Source of the DNA: Actinomycetota bacterium
GTDB taxonomy: Bacteria > Actinomycetota > Thermoleophilia > BMS3ABIN01
Assembly: GCA_016235065.1 (NCBI GenBank)
Contig: JACRMB010000007.1
Location: forward strand, 124,001 to 188,000
Length of the DNA: 64,000 nucleotides
Direction: 5' to 3'
Below are positions 15,163 through 23,200 of this stretch, piece after piece. The notes under the pieces were generated by a model. That model was not told where the DNA came from. It saw nothing but the letters and a program-made list of their open reading frames with translations, and searched no databases. The first letter of the stretch is position 1. Every line of letters begins with the position of its first letter. The translations under genes and the position numbers were made by a program.

Positions 15163-15590
15163 GGTGGTTGTCCGGCGTCATCAGGATGATCCGCATTCCG
15201 GCTCAGCAAGCGTTCCTTGATCTTGCGGTCCCGGATCTCGAGGTAACGGGCGCCGATGACTCCAAGGGAAGCGACTACGGCGCCGACACCGGTCAACAGA
15301 TAAAAAACAGTGAACAGGCGTGAAGCGTCATTAGTGGGTGTGAAGTCGCCATACCCTACAGTGGTCAGGCTGTAGGTGGAAAAGTAGAGGCACTCGATCC
15401 AGGACCACTTCTCCAGAGCGTGGTATACGACCATCCCCATGCCCAGGAAGATCAGGATCGTGGATATCGCCGCCATCACCGGCTTGCTCAGCTGCGGATC
15501 CTTCTGCGGCATGAACAGCGAGAGGCTTTCTCTGAGCCCAAGCTCTGAGTCGTCTGCCTGATGGCTGTCCGTCCGAAGGTCGTCCGTCAT
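15144..15590 (-). CDS. Two-helix potassium channel
   Basis: A 148-residue KcsA-like channel subunit. One transmembrane helix (VMAAISTILIFLGMGMVVYH), a pore helix ECLYFSTYSLTTVGYGDFTP with the K+ selectivity filter TVGYGD, and a second helix (LFTVFYLLTGVGAVVASLGVIGARYL) are visible, with a short charged cytoplasmic tail. A tetramer would conduct potassium across the cytoplasmic membrane. It lacks an RCK/TrkA domain. Its ATG overlaps the stop of the upstream membrane-protein gene by 4 bases, so the two are one operon. Confidence 0.93.
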   Translation of the reverse strand: MTDDLRTDSHQADDSELGLRESLSLFMPQKDPQLSKPVMAAISTILIFLGMGMVVYHALEKWSWIECLYFSTYSLTTVGYGDFTPTNDASRLFTVFYLLTGVGAVVASLGVIGARYLEIRDRKIKERLLSRNADHPDDAGQPPKKAPG

Positions 15591-16843
15591 TTCTCAACCG
15601 CCTTTCGGGCAAGGAATTCCAGGATGGCGAGGTAGGCCGCCAGGACCAGCGCGACCAGCAATGCCCTCAGCAGCGACGGCTGGTCCATGAGCACGAGGAC
15701 TATCAGCGCCAGGGCGATACCAGCGGCGCGCAGGAGTGCTTTCTGGCGGGCGACCCAGGCGCCGGCCGGCCTCAGGTCCAGACTACTGCCGGCGTCCATG
15801 CCGGTCCTGTAGAGGCTGACCGCCGAGGCTCTCATCCGGACTGAGAAACTGTAGGGGCCGAAGATCAGGCCCGCGGACGCCAGCAACAGGGAGAAAGCGA
15901 AGGTCCTCCGGATGAGGGTCTTCAGCGACTCCATGATGATATCGAAGAAGGAGGTCGCGGCCGGCATGTCCACGTTGCCCGCGGCGCTGGCGGCGTCCAG
16001 GTAGTAATCCCGGCCGAAAGCGGTGGCGACCAGCAGCAGGGTCATGCCCGTGGCCAGCCCCAGCCCGATCAGCAGCAGCGCCTCGGCGCGGCTGTTGGCC
16101 GCCCAGATCGCGGCAGCCCAGAGGACGAGGGCGATCAGCGGCAGCCAGAGGGCCAGACGGTTCAGGATGCTGACGCCCGACTGCGCCCTGGTGATGTTCT
16201 CGTTCTCAAAGATCGTCAGCTGGACGCTGTCCGTATCGATCTTCACGTTCTCGAAGATCGTGATGCCCCTCTCGGCGAGCCGGGCCTTGGCGATCTCGGC
16301 TACTCCGCCCAGGTCGATATTCACCTTGCCGTCCTGCGCGTACACGGTCCCTTCTTCGCCGGTCAGCAGGTGCCGGAGGGCCTGATGGGCCTCGCGGTTC
16401 GCCTCCTGCCAGATCTTTGAGAATTCGGCGGAATCGAGCAGCTTGCGGATCTGCTCGTTGACATAGCCCTCGGTGGCGCCGACTATCGGCGCGGCCAGGA
16501 AGTCGACCTTGTCCGGCAGCGCCTCGGTGGCCAGCTGTTCGGCGTTGGTCCGGGTGAACAGCTCACTGGTGATCCTGCTGGAGACGGCGTCCTTGATGGC
16601 GGCATCCCTGCTGAGCGGCGCTACGGTGGCCACGTAGGTGTCTGTGTCGAGGACGACCCGGTTCAGCCAGACTATCGCTACCGAGACAGTTCCCACGATG
16701 CAGCCGAGCGCTACCAGGATCAGCGCGATGACATTCCGCTGTTTTGGGGTAATTCTCAATCGGCGTCCTTTATTGACGGAAGGCAGACCGGGCCGCTTCC
16801 CATTCTGGAATACAGTTGTATGCCAGTCCGGTCTTTCCTGCAT
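15587..16843 (-). CDS. Actinobacterial-type integral membrane protein of unknown function
   Basis: A 418-residue protein: short basic N-terminus, a transmembrane helix (VIALILVALGCIVGTVSVAIVWLNRVV), a soluble domain of about 190 residues (with DTDTYVATVAPLSRDAAIKDAV... typical of this family) and a C-terminal membrane part of about four helices. Similar proteins are common in Actinomycetota and their job is unknown. The reading frame stays open far upstream to 17641, but that part lies antiparallel to the zinc-ribbon gene. AGGAG at proper spacing before the ATG at 16843 fixes the start. It is co-transcribed with the potassium channel. Confidence 0.8.
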   Translation of the reverse strand: MQERPDWHTTVFQNGKRPGLPSVNKGRRLRITPKQRNVIALILVALGCIVGTVSVAIVWLNRVVLDTDTYVATVAPLSRDAAIKDAVSSRITSELFTRTNAEQLATEALPDKVDFLAAPIVGATEGYVNEQIRKLLDSAEFSKIWQEANREAHQALRHLLTGEEGTVYAQDGKVNIDLGGVAEIAKARLAERGITIFENVKIDTDSVQLTIFENENITRAQSGVSILNRLALWLPLIALVLWAAAIWAANSRAEALLLIGLGLATGMTLLLVATAFGRDYYLDAASAAGNVDMPAATSFFDIIMESLKTLIRRTFAFSLLLASAGLIFGPYSFSVRMRASAVSLYRTGMDAGSSLDLRPAGAWVARQKALLRAAGIALALIVLVLMDQPSLLRALLVALVLAAYLAILEFLARKAVEK

Positions 16844-16924
16844 GATACCCGCTCCTGATGCCATGCATGCCCGGTAATATTTTCCAAATGCAGGTGTGCC
16901 AGCCGGGAAAACGAAATTATCCTG

Positions 16925-17539
16925 ATGGAAGACGACAAGCCGATGAAGTGTCCTAACGCCGATGGAACGCTGCAGCCTGTGCAGGCGGGCAGCCGTTTGG
17001 GTGCGCCGGTCATGCTCGACCAGTGCGGGCATTGTGGCGGTGTCTGGTTCGACAAGTTCGAGCTGTTCCAGGTGGACGAGGCCGAGGCCCGGGGACTCGA
17101 CCAGGTAGACCGGGAAAAGCTGCGGTATCCACAGGGCTCCAGTGATGAGCCCCATTGCCCGCGGTGTGGTGAAGTGCTCGTGGCGTTCAGCGACCCCAAC
17201 ATCCCGGTGAATATCCAGATGCTTATCTGTCCGGGGTGTGAGGGTTTCTGGATCAACCACGGTGATATCAGCGGCTACGCCTCTTATCGCGAGGCCGGGC
17301 ACAAGCGGCCGGATCCAGCGCTCGCAGCCCAGTATGAAGCGATGCTGCAGACCCAGAGCGACAAACAGTACTGGCAAGGGATCGAGAACTTCGGCAGCGC
17401 GGTCGGCGGCCACCGCGATATGCTCACCGGCCTGTCGCTCAACGGTTCGCCCGCGGAGCTGGAAAGGATCGACCGGGCGCAGGATGTTTTTTTCACGATG
17501 CTCGGCATCGCCGCGAGACTGCTCTTCAGCTGGTTGTGA
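16925..17539 (+). CDS. Protein with two TFIIB-type zinc ribbons
   Basis: A 204-residue protein with two zf-TFIIB-like ribbons: the first from KCPNADGTL to QCGHCGGVWFD (about 7-42), the second from HCPRCGEVLV to ICPGCEGFWI (about 77-108). The following segment has a helix-rich part and a hydrophobic end (DVFFTMLGIAARLLFSWL) that may touch the membrane. Such proteins are thought to bind zinc, and their role is unknown. Start ATG at 16925 has only a weak ribosome site; ATG at 16943 is possible. It is divergent from the membrane-protein operon at 16843. Confidence 0.8.
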   Translation: MEDDKPMKCPNADGTLQPVQAGSRLGAPVMLDQCGHCGGVWFDKFELFQVDEAEARGLDQVDREKLRYPQGSSDEPHCPRCGEVLVAFSDPNIPVNIQMLICPGCEGFWINHGDISGYASYREAGHKRPDPALAAQYEAMLQTQSDKQYWQGIENFGSAVGGHRDMLTGLSLNGSPAELERIDRAQDVFFTMLGIAARLLFSWL

Positions 17540-17690
17540 ACAGGGCGCGATGCATGGAGATACGGGAAGGCGAGAGCCAGCGGCCTGCCCAGGGTTATAT
17601 ATATACATGAGCGTCTTCTGCTTGCAAAAGCCCTTCATCATTCGCTAGCCTAGGTAGTGTAGTTTCCACAAAGATGATTGGAGTCAGGAT

Positions 17691-18125
17691 ATGTCTATCG
17701 TATTGAGCAAGGCGGAGGAACTCGCCGCAGCGATATCGGATTGTGAAGAACTCGGGCTTTTGAGGGTGGCAGCCCAGAAGGTGGATAGCGACGAGGCGGC
17801 CAACGCGGCGTTGCAGAAGTTCTCAGAAAAGCAGGAGATGGTCCAGAGGGCGGCAAGCTCCGGCCTCCAGCTTCCCCCGGAGCAGATGGAAGAGCTCCAG
17901 GAGATGCAGGCCCAGATCCGCGACATCCCCGCGATCAAGGATTTCGCGACGGCCCAGGGCAGCTTCAACCAGCTCATGGACCAGGTCAACGAGATCATCT
18001 CGGCGGCGGTCATGGGCCGCGAGCCCGGCGAAGCCAATGATTGCGGTTGCGCCCCCGGCGACGAGAGCAGCGGCGAGTGTGCTCCTGGCTCAGGTAACGG
18101 CGGCGGCTGCGGCTGCAGCCACTGA
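17691..18125 (+). CDS. YlbF/RicF-family protein with Cys-rich tail
   Basis: A 144-residue protein whose residues about 5-110 are the helical YlbF/YmcA fold (ELAAAISDCEELGLLRVAAQKVDSDEAANAALQKF... EMQAQIRDIPAIKDF). Bacillus YlbF and YmcA join YaaT in a complex that carries iron-sulfur clusters and helps RNase Y mature mRNAs. The last 30 residues here are Gly-rich with six cysteines (CGC, C, CGC plus a His), which could hold a metal cluster. GGAG precedes the ATG. A ferredoxin gene follows about 100 bases later, compatible with iron-sulfur chemistry. Confidence 0.8.
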   Translation: MSIVLSKAEELAAAISDCEELGLLRVAAQKVDSDEAANAALQKFSEKQEMVQRAASSGLQLPPEQMEELQEMQAQIRDIPAIKDFATAQGSFNQLMDQVNEIISAAVMGREPGEANDCGCAPGDESSGECAPGSGNGGGCGCSH

Positions 18126-18222
18126 TATCAAGCAAGGCCGCTGATGAGTTCGCGGCTCACGGGCCGCGGGCCTGTGACGACTTTTCCCCAGCGAGATCTT
18201 TCAGGAAGGGCGGTGAACTAGA

Positions 18223-18414
18223 TTGGCAGAAAAACCCAAGATCGACCGTGAAGAATGTACCGGGTGTGGCATCTGCGTGGACGAATGTCCCAACGAGTGC
18301 CTCGAACTCGATTCCGAGGATATAGCGACCCTGGCGAATCCCGCCACCTGTGACGGATGCGCCACCTGTGAGGAATCGTGCCCGACTGAAGCCATCACCA
18401 TGGTGGAGGAATAA
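18223..18414 (+). CDS. Small 2[4Fe-4S]-type ferredoxin
   Basis: A 63-residue electron carrier. The first cluster motif is C-T-G-C-G-I-C-V-D-E-C-P (about 13-24) and the second C-D-G-C-A-T-C-E-E-S-C-P (about 45-56), the usual pair that binds two [4Fe-4S] clusters. It starts with TTG at 18223 after an AGGAAGG stretch; no better start is in frame. The partner is not known. A strong terminator lies 59 bases after the stop. Confidence 0.92.
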   Translation: MAEKPKIDREECTGCGICVDECPNECLELDSEDIATLANPATCDGCATCEESCPTEAITMVEE

Positions 18415-18472
18415 TCCTTCGGCTGGTGCTGAATACAAACTGTTGCGGAACAAATAATATAGCGGCACAAAG

Positions 18473-18500
18473 AAAAACTCCTCCGTTCGGAGGAGTTTTT
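18473..18500. terminator. Bidirectional Rho-independent terminator
   Basis: AAAAACTCCTCCG-TT-CGGAGGAGTTTTT: an 8-base GC-rich stem with A and T runs, between the ferredoxin gene (plus) and the candidate peptide gene at 18523-18585 (minus). It would end both transcripts. Confidence 0.92.
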
Positions 18501-18522
18501 CTTTACGGCTTTACGCCGGTTA

Positions 18523-18585
18523 TTAGCAGGAAGAGCTGCACTTGCAGGTGCTTGAGCTTTTCTTGCCTGATTTCCTGATCTTCAC
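18523..18585 (-). CDS. Candidate RiPP precursor peptide, 20 residues, Cys/Ser-rich
   Basis: A 20-codon frame with a textbook ribosome site: AAGGAGG at 18600-18594, 8 bases, then GTG at 18585. The peptide has a basic N-terminal half (MKIRKSGKK) and a tail SSSTCKCSSSC, three Cys in a CxC-x3-C pattern. It ends right before a strong terminator and begins 52 bases after the radical SAM/SPASM gene on the same strand, the usual place for a substrate of such enzymes. SPASM maturases often act on Cys-rich peptides to form thioether links. It is too short for normal gene calling. The role is inferred from context; no homologue is recognised. Confidence 0.6.
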   Translation of the reverse strand: MKIRKSGKKSSSTCKCSSSC

Positions 18586-18600
18586 GGACACCACCTCCTT

Positions 18601-18617
18601 GAAAACCTTCGGTTTTC
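18601..18617 (-). other. Small hairpin between maturase and peptide genes
   Basis: GAAAACC-GAA-GGTTTTC (read on the minus strand) forms a 7-base stem directly before the Shine-Dalgarno of the short peptide gene. It could be a processing point or a partial terminator that sets different amounts of enzyme and peptide mRNA. This is an inference from position. Confidence 0.4.
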
Positions 18618-18637
18618 AGCTGGTTTGCAATCCAGCA

Positions 18638-19792
18638 CTATTTGAGAACTCCGTATCTGTAACACTGACACAGATCCGGACCCCTACCATTATTATAATA
18701 CCCAGCCGCCCGGAATCTGCACCCTCCGCGGCAGTTTTCCAAGAATTTACAGTCACATTCGAGCTCCGCAAGCGGTATTTTCCGTATTCTTTGCCAATTG
18801 GCGGCCAATCCCTCTGAAATGGTGCCGACCGGTTCGTCAGCGTAGAAGCCGCATTTAGCGGCGCTGCCGTCGGCCATGACCGCCATCAGGTGGGCGCCGC
18901 AGGCGTAACCCGCTACCGGTTCGTGGATGGCGCCGCCGAACGAGAGGTTGAGGTAGGGGCCGGCCGTAGCCGGGTCGACCATGAGGCCGCTATCCTTCTC
19001 GAGGCGGCCGGCGGCGGAGGGCAGGTCTACCGCCCATTCCCGGGCGCCGAGGTTTTTCACCAGCTGTTCCAGCTCCCCGAAATCGTCCAGGTTGCGGCTG
19101 TGGACCATCGTCGCCACCGAGACCTGGATGCCGGCGGCGGTAAGGTGCTCGATGCCCTCGACCGAGCGGGCGAAGTTGCCTTCGCCGCGAAGATAGTCAT
19201 GGGCTGCGGTCATGCCGTCCAGGCTGACCTGCACTTCGTGTATCCGCAGACGGCGCGCGGTCTCCTCGTTTATGAGGGTGCCGTTGGAGAGCAGCACCGT
19301 CCTGAGGTCGCGGCCGGCGACGAGATCGTTGAGTTTCCAGAAGTCCCTATGGAGCAGGGGCTCGCCGCCGGAGATCAGCAGCCGCAGACCCTGCATGCTT
19401 TCGAACTCATCCACGACCGCCTCGATCTTTTCCAGGGGAAGGTCGGTGCTGCCGCACTCGCCGATGAAGCAGTGGCGGCACCTGAGGTTGCAGCGGTCGG
19501 TGATGTGTAGAAGCAGGTAGCGCAGGGAGGGGAGGGGGCTCTGGTTCAGATGCAGTACGCGGTCAGAAGGTTCTGTCGCCGGTCGGAGGATCTGTTCATC
19601 GAGGCAGAACTCGACGAACTCGGCGGCTTCCTCTCCCACTGGCGGCTCGGCGCCACGGGCACACTCGGCCAGGAACTCGACCGCCTCCGTGTTCAATATA
19701 TATAGGTCGTCGGTGGCGCGGTTGTAGACGCAGGGTTCTTCGAGCAGCTTGGGGGAGCAGTCGGGGGTGAGCTGGAGCAGGCCGCCGGCCAT
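18638..19792 (-). CDS. Radical SAM/SPASM peptide maturase with N-terminal PqqD-like domain
   Basis: A 384-residue enzyme. Residues about 15-80 (EEPCVYNRATDDLYILNTEAVEFLAECARG... EFCLDEQIL) look like a PqqD/RRE peptide-recognition domain. Residues about 90-300 are the radical SAM barrel: LLLHITDRCNLRCRHC with C101, C105, C108 for the SAM-binding [4Fe-4S] cluster and ISGGEPLLH. The C-terminus is a SPASM domain with eight or more Cys (CGAHL, KCGF, ECDCKFLENCRGGC, CQC) for auxiliary clusters. Such enzymes modify ribosomal peptides. The LLLHITDRCNLRCRHC style recalls geopeptide-type maturases (low confidence). It follows the 82-residue Cys protein by 2 bases and precedes the 20-residue peptide. 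Confidence 0.9.
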   Translation of the reverse strand: MAGGLLQLTPDCSPKLLEEPCVYNRATDDLYILNTEAVEFLAECARGAEPPVGEEAAEFVEFCLDEQILRPATEPSDRVLHLNQSPLPSLRYLLLHITDRCNLRCRHCFIGECGSTDLPLEKIEAVVDEFESMQGLRLLISGGEPLLHRDFWKLNDLVAGRDLRTVLLSNGTLINEETARRLRIHEVQVSLDGMTAAHDYLRGEGNFARSVEGIEHLTAAGIQVSVATMVHSRNLDDFGELEQLVKNLGAREWAVDLPSAAGRLEKDSGLMVDPATAGPYLNLSFGGAIHEPVAGYACGAHLMAVMADGSAAKCGFYADEPVGTISEGLAANWQRIRKIPLAELECDCKFLENCRGGCRFRAAGYYNNGRGPDLCQCYRYGVLK

Positions 19793-19794
19793 GG

Positions 19795-20043
19795 CTATTC
19801 CTCTGAACCTGATTCTTCCGGGCCCAGCGCCGCGGAGAGTTGCTCGGGGGTGAGCACGCCGCGTTCAATAATTACGTGCAGCATCTTAAAACAGGAACAC
19901 TCCAGGTCGTCTTCGTGCTCTTCGTGCCAGAAGTCACAGTCCCGGCAGAGCAGGTCACGCAGGTCGGCAAGGTCCAGGTCGCGCCGCGAACCCAGCCGGC
20001 CGGCCGCTTCCTTCAGATGGGGAAAATCATGTTCGTCGGGCAT
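19795..20043 (-). CDS. Small Cys-containing protein of the radical SAM cluster
   Basis: An 82-residue acidic protein that I do not recognise. The start ATG at 20043 has a perfect AGGAGG six bases before it. The centre holds a CRDC motif, then WHEEHEDDLE and a CSC motif, followed by a helix (MLHVIIERGVLTPEQLSAAL) that looks like a small helical domain. It is the first gene of the cluster and stops 2 bases before the maturase ATG. Likely roles are an accessory or metal-binding partner of the maturase. It could instead be the true peptide substrate, since it also carries paired Cys. The upstream 20044-20297 is AT-rich and holds the divergent promoters. Confidence 0.6.
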   Translation of the reverse strand: MPDEHDFPHLKEAAGRLGSRRDLDLADLRDLLCRDCDFWHEEHEDDLECSCFKMLHVIIERGVLTPEQLSAALGPEESGSEE

Positions 20044-20297
20044 ATCCGCCTCCTGGAATAAGGGCACCATTTAGACATGAAAGGCACTGATTCGACTTTA
20101 ACATAAAACCAGGAAATCTTATGGGCTGAAAAGGCCAAAAAGACGGGCGACAAAAAATCACGCAATTTGCATAAAAGTCATACTTTTTACAATTAAAAAT
20201 ACATCCAATGGACTATTACGTATTATCAGGCAGAGCAATAGCATTACTCTCTAATCAGAGTTAGTAAATAATATTTCTGGTCAAATCGGGAGGAACC

Positions 20298-23200
20298 ATG
20301 CTCGCATCCATTGTCTTTGGCGAGATTCCAGCTGGAAGGTCCTACAGACGCGCAGCACTCTTCTTCTTGATGCTGACCATCGCCCTCATGGTTTTCTTCG
20401 TGCTCCTGCCCGCCCCAGCCCAAGCCGTGACCTATGTTAGCGGCACCATCTCGCAGGATACTACATGGACAACCGCCGGCAGCCCCTATGTAAGCACTGG
20501 CGTCATTGTGGCCCCCGGGGTTACGCTTACAATCCAGCCGGGCGTCGTGGTCAAGACCAATACGACGTCCGCGGCCTCCATCTATGCAAATGGAACTCTC
20601 AATGCCAGCGGAGTAGTATTCACCTCTTTCAAGGATGATTCCTACGGTGGCGACACCAACGGCGACGGCTCGGCAACCTCACCTGCCCCGGGCGACTGGA
20701 AGCATGTCTGGTTCGGTGCGGGCGGCGGTTCACTTGTTAACTGCAGTGTACTATGGGGTGGTTACTACACCGGCGCTTCTGGCATGGTATCCGTGGCCGG
20801 GGCTGCTCCTGTCACTATCTCGGGTTCAACCGTGGCCCATTCTTCCTCCTACGGCATCTATGTTTATACGGGAGCTGCGGCGCCAGCCATCACTGGCTCG
20901 ACCTTCACCGAAAACGCCTGGGAGGGCATCAGGTCTCTGGTTTCGCTTAACACCCTCTCGGCCAACACTTTTACAGGAAACGGCGCCCCCCAGGGCGGCT
21001 CCGGCCGTTCCGCTCTAAAGATACCTGCCACTATTGGCTCTGGAGTAATGGACAACACCTACACCGGCAACGGCAGAAACGCCATGGAGCTCACCGGCCA
21101 CGTGACCCAGAACACATCCTGGCCTGCTTCCAATTCGCCCTATGTGATAACCGGCACGAACGGCGATATCCAGATCGCAGCCGCGACCACGCTCTCAATC
21201 GGCTCCGGGGTCGTGGTTAAGCCACTTGCCGCGCTCAATGGCGAGATCCATGCCAATACCAACCTTCAGTTCAAAGTCATAGGGACCTTAAACGCCGACG
21301 GCGTGACCTTCACCTCACTGTTCGATGACGAGTTCGGAGGCGATACTAACGGTGACGGCGCCGGCTCTGGGCCTCTCCCCGGCGACTGGCAAAAAATCTC
21401 ATTTACGCCCGGCAGTTCCGGCTCGATCACGAACTCACTTATCCAGTATGGCGGCAGCATGCCCACGGGCAGAGCCTGGGGTGAGGTCATGATCGACGGC
21501 GCCTCGCCGACCATCACCAAGACGGCCATCACCCGCTCAAAGAACTCTGGCATTTATCTCTTTTCAAACAACTCTGCCTCCATCCATGAGAACGATATCT
21601 TTACCAACGCCAATGGCTATTACGGGCTCTTCAACAATGGCAGCACCGGTTTCGACGCCACCGGCAACTGGTGGGGCGGCATTGGCGGCCCCAAGCCCTA
21701 TGGCAGCGGGAACGCCGTGAACACGGCCAAGGTCAGCGCCTTTCCCTGGTCTGACATACCCTTCACCCAGGAAGGCGCCGAGGCCCAGGCCATGGGCACC
21801 GACACCTGGTGCGGCGCCTACGGCGAGCCGGTAAACACATCCACCGGCGCTTTCTACTACGAGCATGAAGATATATCCATCCCCACCAGGGGTGTGCCGC
21901 TCGACTTCCGGCGCACCTACAACTCAAACGACGCCGGTGACGGCCCCCTGGGCTATAGCTGGTCGCATAACTGGCAGATAAGCGCCAACCCGCGCTCCAA
22001 TGGAGACGTCATCATCCTGCGCGGTGACGGCAGAAGAGACACCTTCCTTAAAAATCCGGATAACTCCTACACGGCCCCAGCCGGCAGGCATGACATTCTG
22101 GTCAAGAATCCGGACGGAACTTACAGACTCACGACCAAAGAACAGGTCACCTACAACTTCAATGCCGAGAACCGGCTCGCGAGCGTAGTATCAGAAACCG
22201 GCCAGGCGACCATACTCACATATGACGCGAACAAACGCCTCACGGTTATAACCGAGCCCGCGGGAAGGATGCTTACACTTACTTACAACGCAGCCAATCG
22301 CATCGACCACATAACCGATCCGCTGGGTAACACCGTCAGCTTCGGCTACTCAGCGGCGGGAGACCTCGCCTCGGTAACCGACCAGATCGCAGGGGTGACC
22401 AGCTTTGCCCATGATTCATTCCACCACATAACCAGCATCACCGACCCCAACGGCCATGCCTTTGTTAACAACATCTATGACGCCCAGGGCAAAGTGGTAA
22501 ACCAGACCGACGCCGAGGGCCATCTGCTCACCTTTGACTACTCCGTCCCCAGCCAGACCGCCATGACCACGCACATGGACCCGAACGACCCGTCCAAGGA
22601 TGAGACAACCGTCCATCATTACGATTCGCAGCTTAGGCTGACCAGCGAAACCGACCCCTATGGCAAGGTGACCAGTTACACCTACGACTCACAGGGCAAC
22701 CGCAGTGCGACGACCGACCGCAGGGGTGTCACCACATCTCAGTCATTCGATGCCGCCGGCAATACCACCGACCTATACAAGGCCCAGGGCCTTCTCGAAG
22801 AACAGCATACCCATCTGACCTACAACGCTAAGAATCACCCGCTTTCAAAGACCGACGCCCGAGGCTACACGACCTGCTATACCTATGATGCATCCGGTAG
22901 CTTTGTCACCCAGATAACCTATCCCCAGGTCACTAACTACGACAGCTCCACCTCCAATTACACCGAGTCCTTCACCTACAACACCGACGGCACCGTGGCT
23001 ACCTCCACCGACAAGAACGGGGATGTGACCGGCTACAGCTACGATAGCTACGGCAACCCCGATGTAATCACCAAAAACACGAACCGCCCCATAGAGGACC
23101 AGGTAACTCTAGACTACGACTTTGACGCCCTGGGCAGAAAGACCCACTATGTTGACGGCAATGGCAAGGCCACGACTTTCGAATACAACGCCATCGGCGA

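Noticed and set aside
16844-17641. The 684-codon open frame from 17641 on the minus strand as one long protein
   Set aside because: The part above 16843 lies antiparallel to the zinc-ribbon gene and has no membrane or domain pattern; AGGAG plus ATG at 16843 marks the real start of the membrane protein.
20044-20297. Possible c-di-GMP-type riboswitch in the AT-rich region before the RHS gene
   Set aside because: A short CACGCAA-like word is present, but the other conserved parts and a closed fold are missing.
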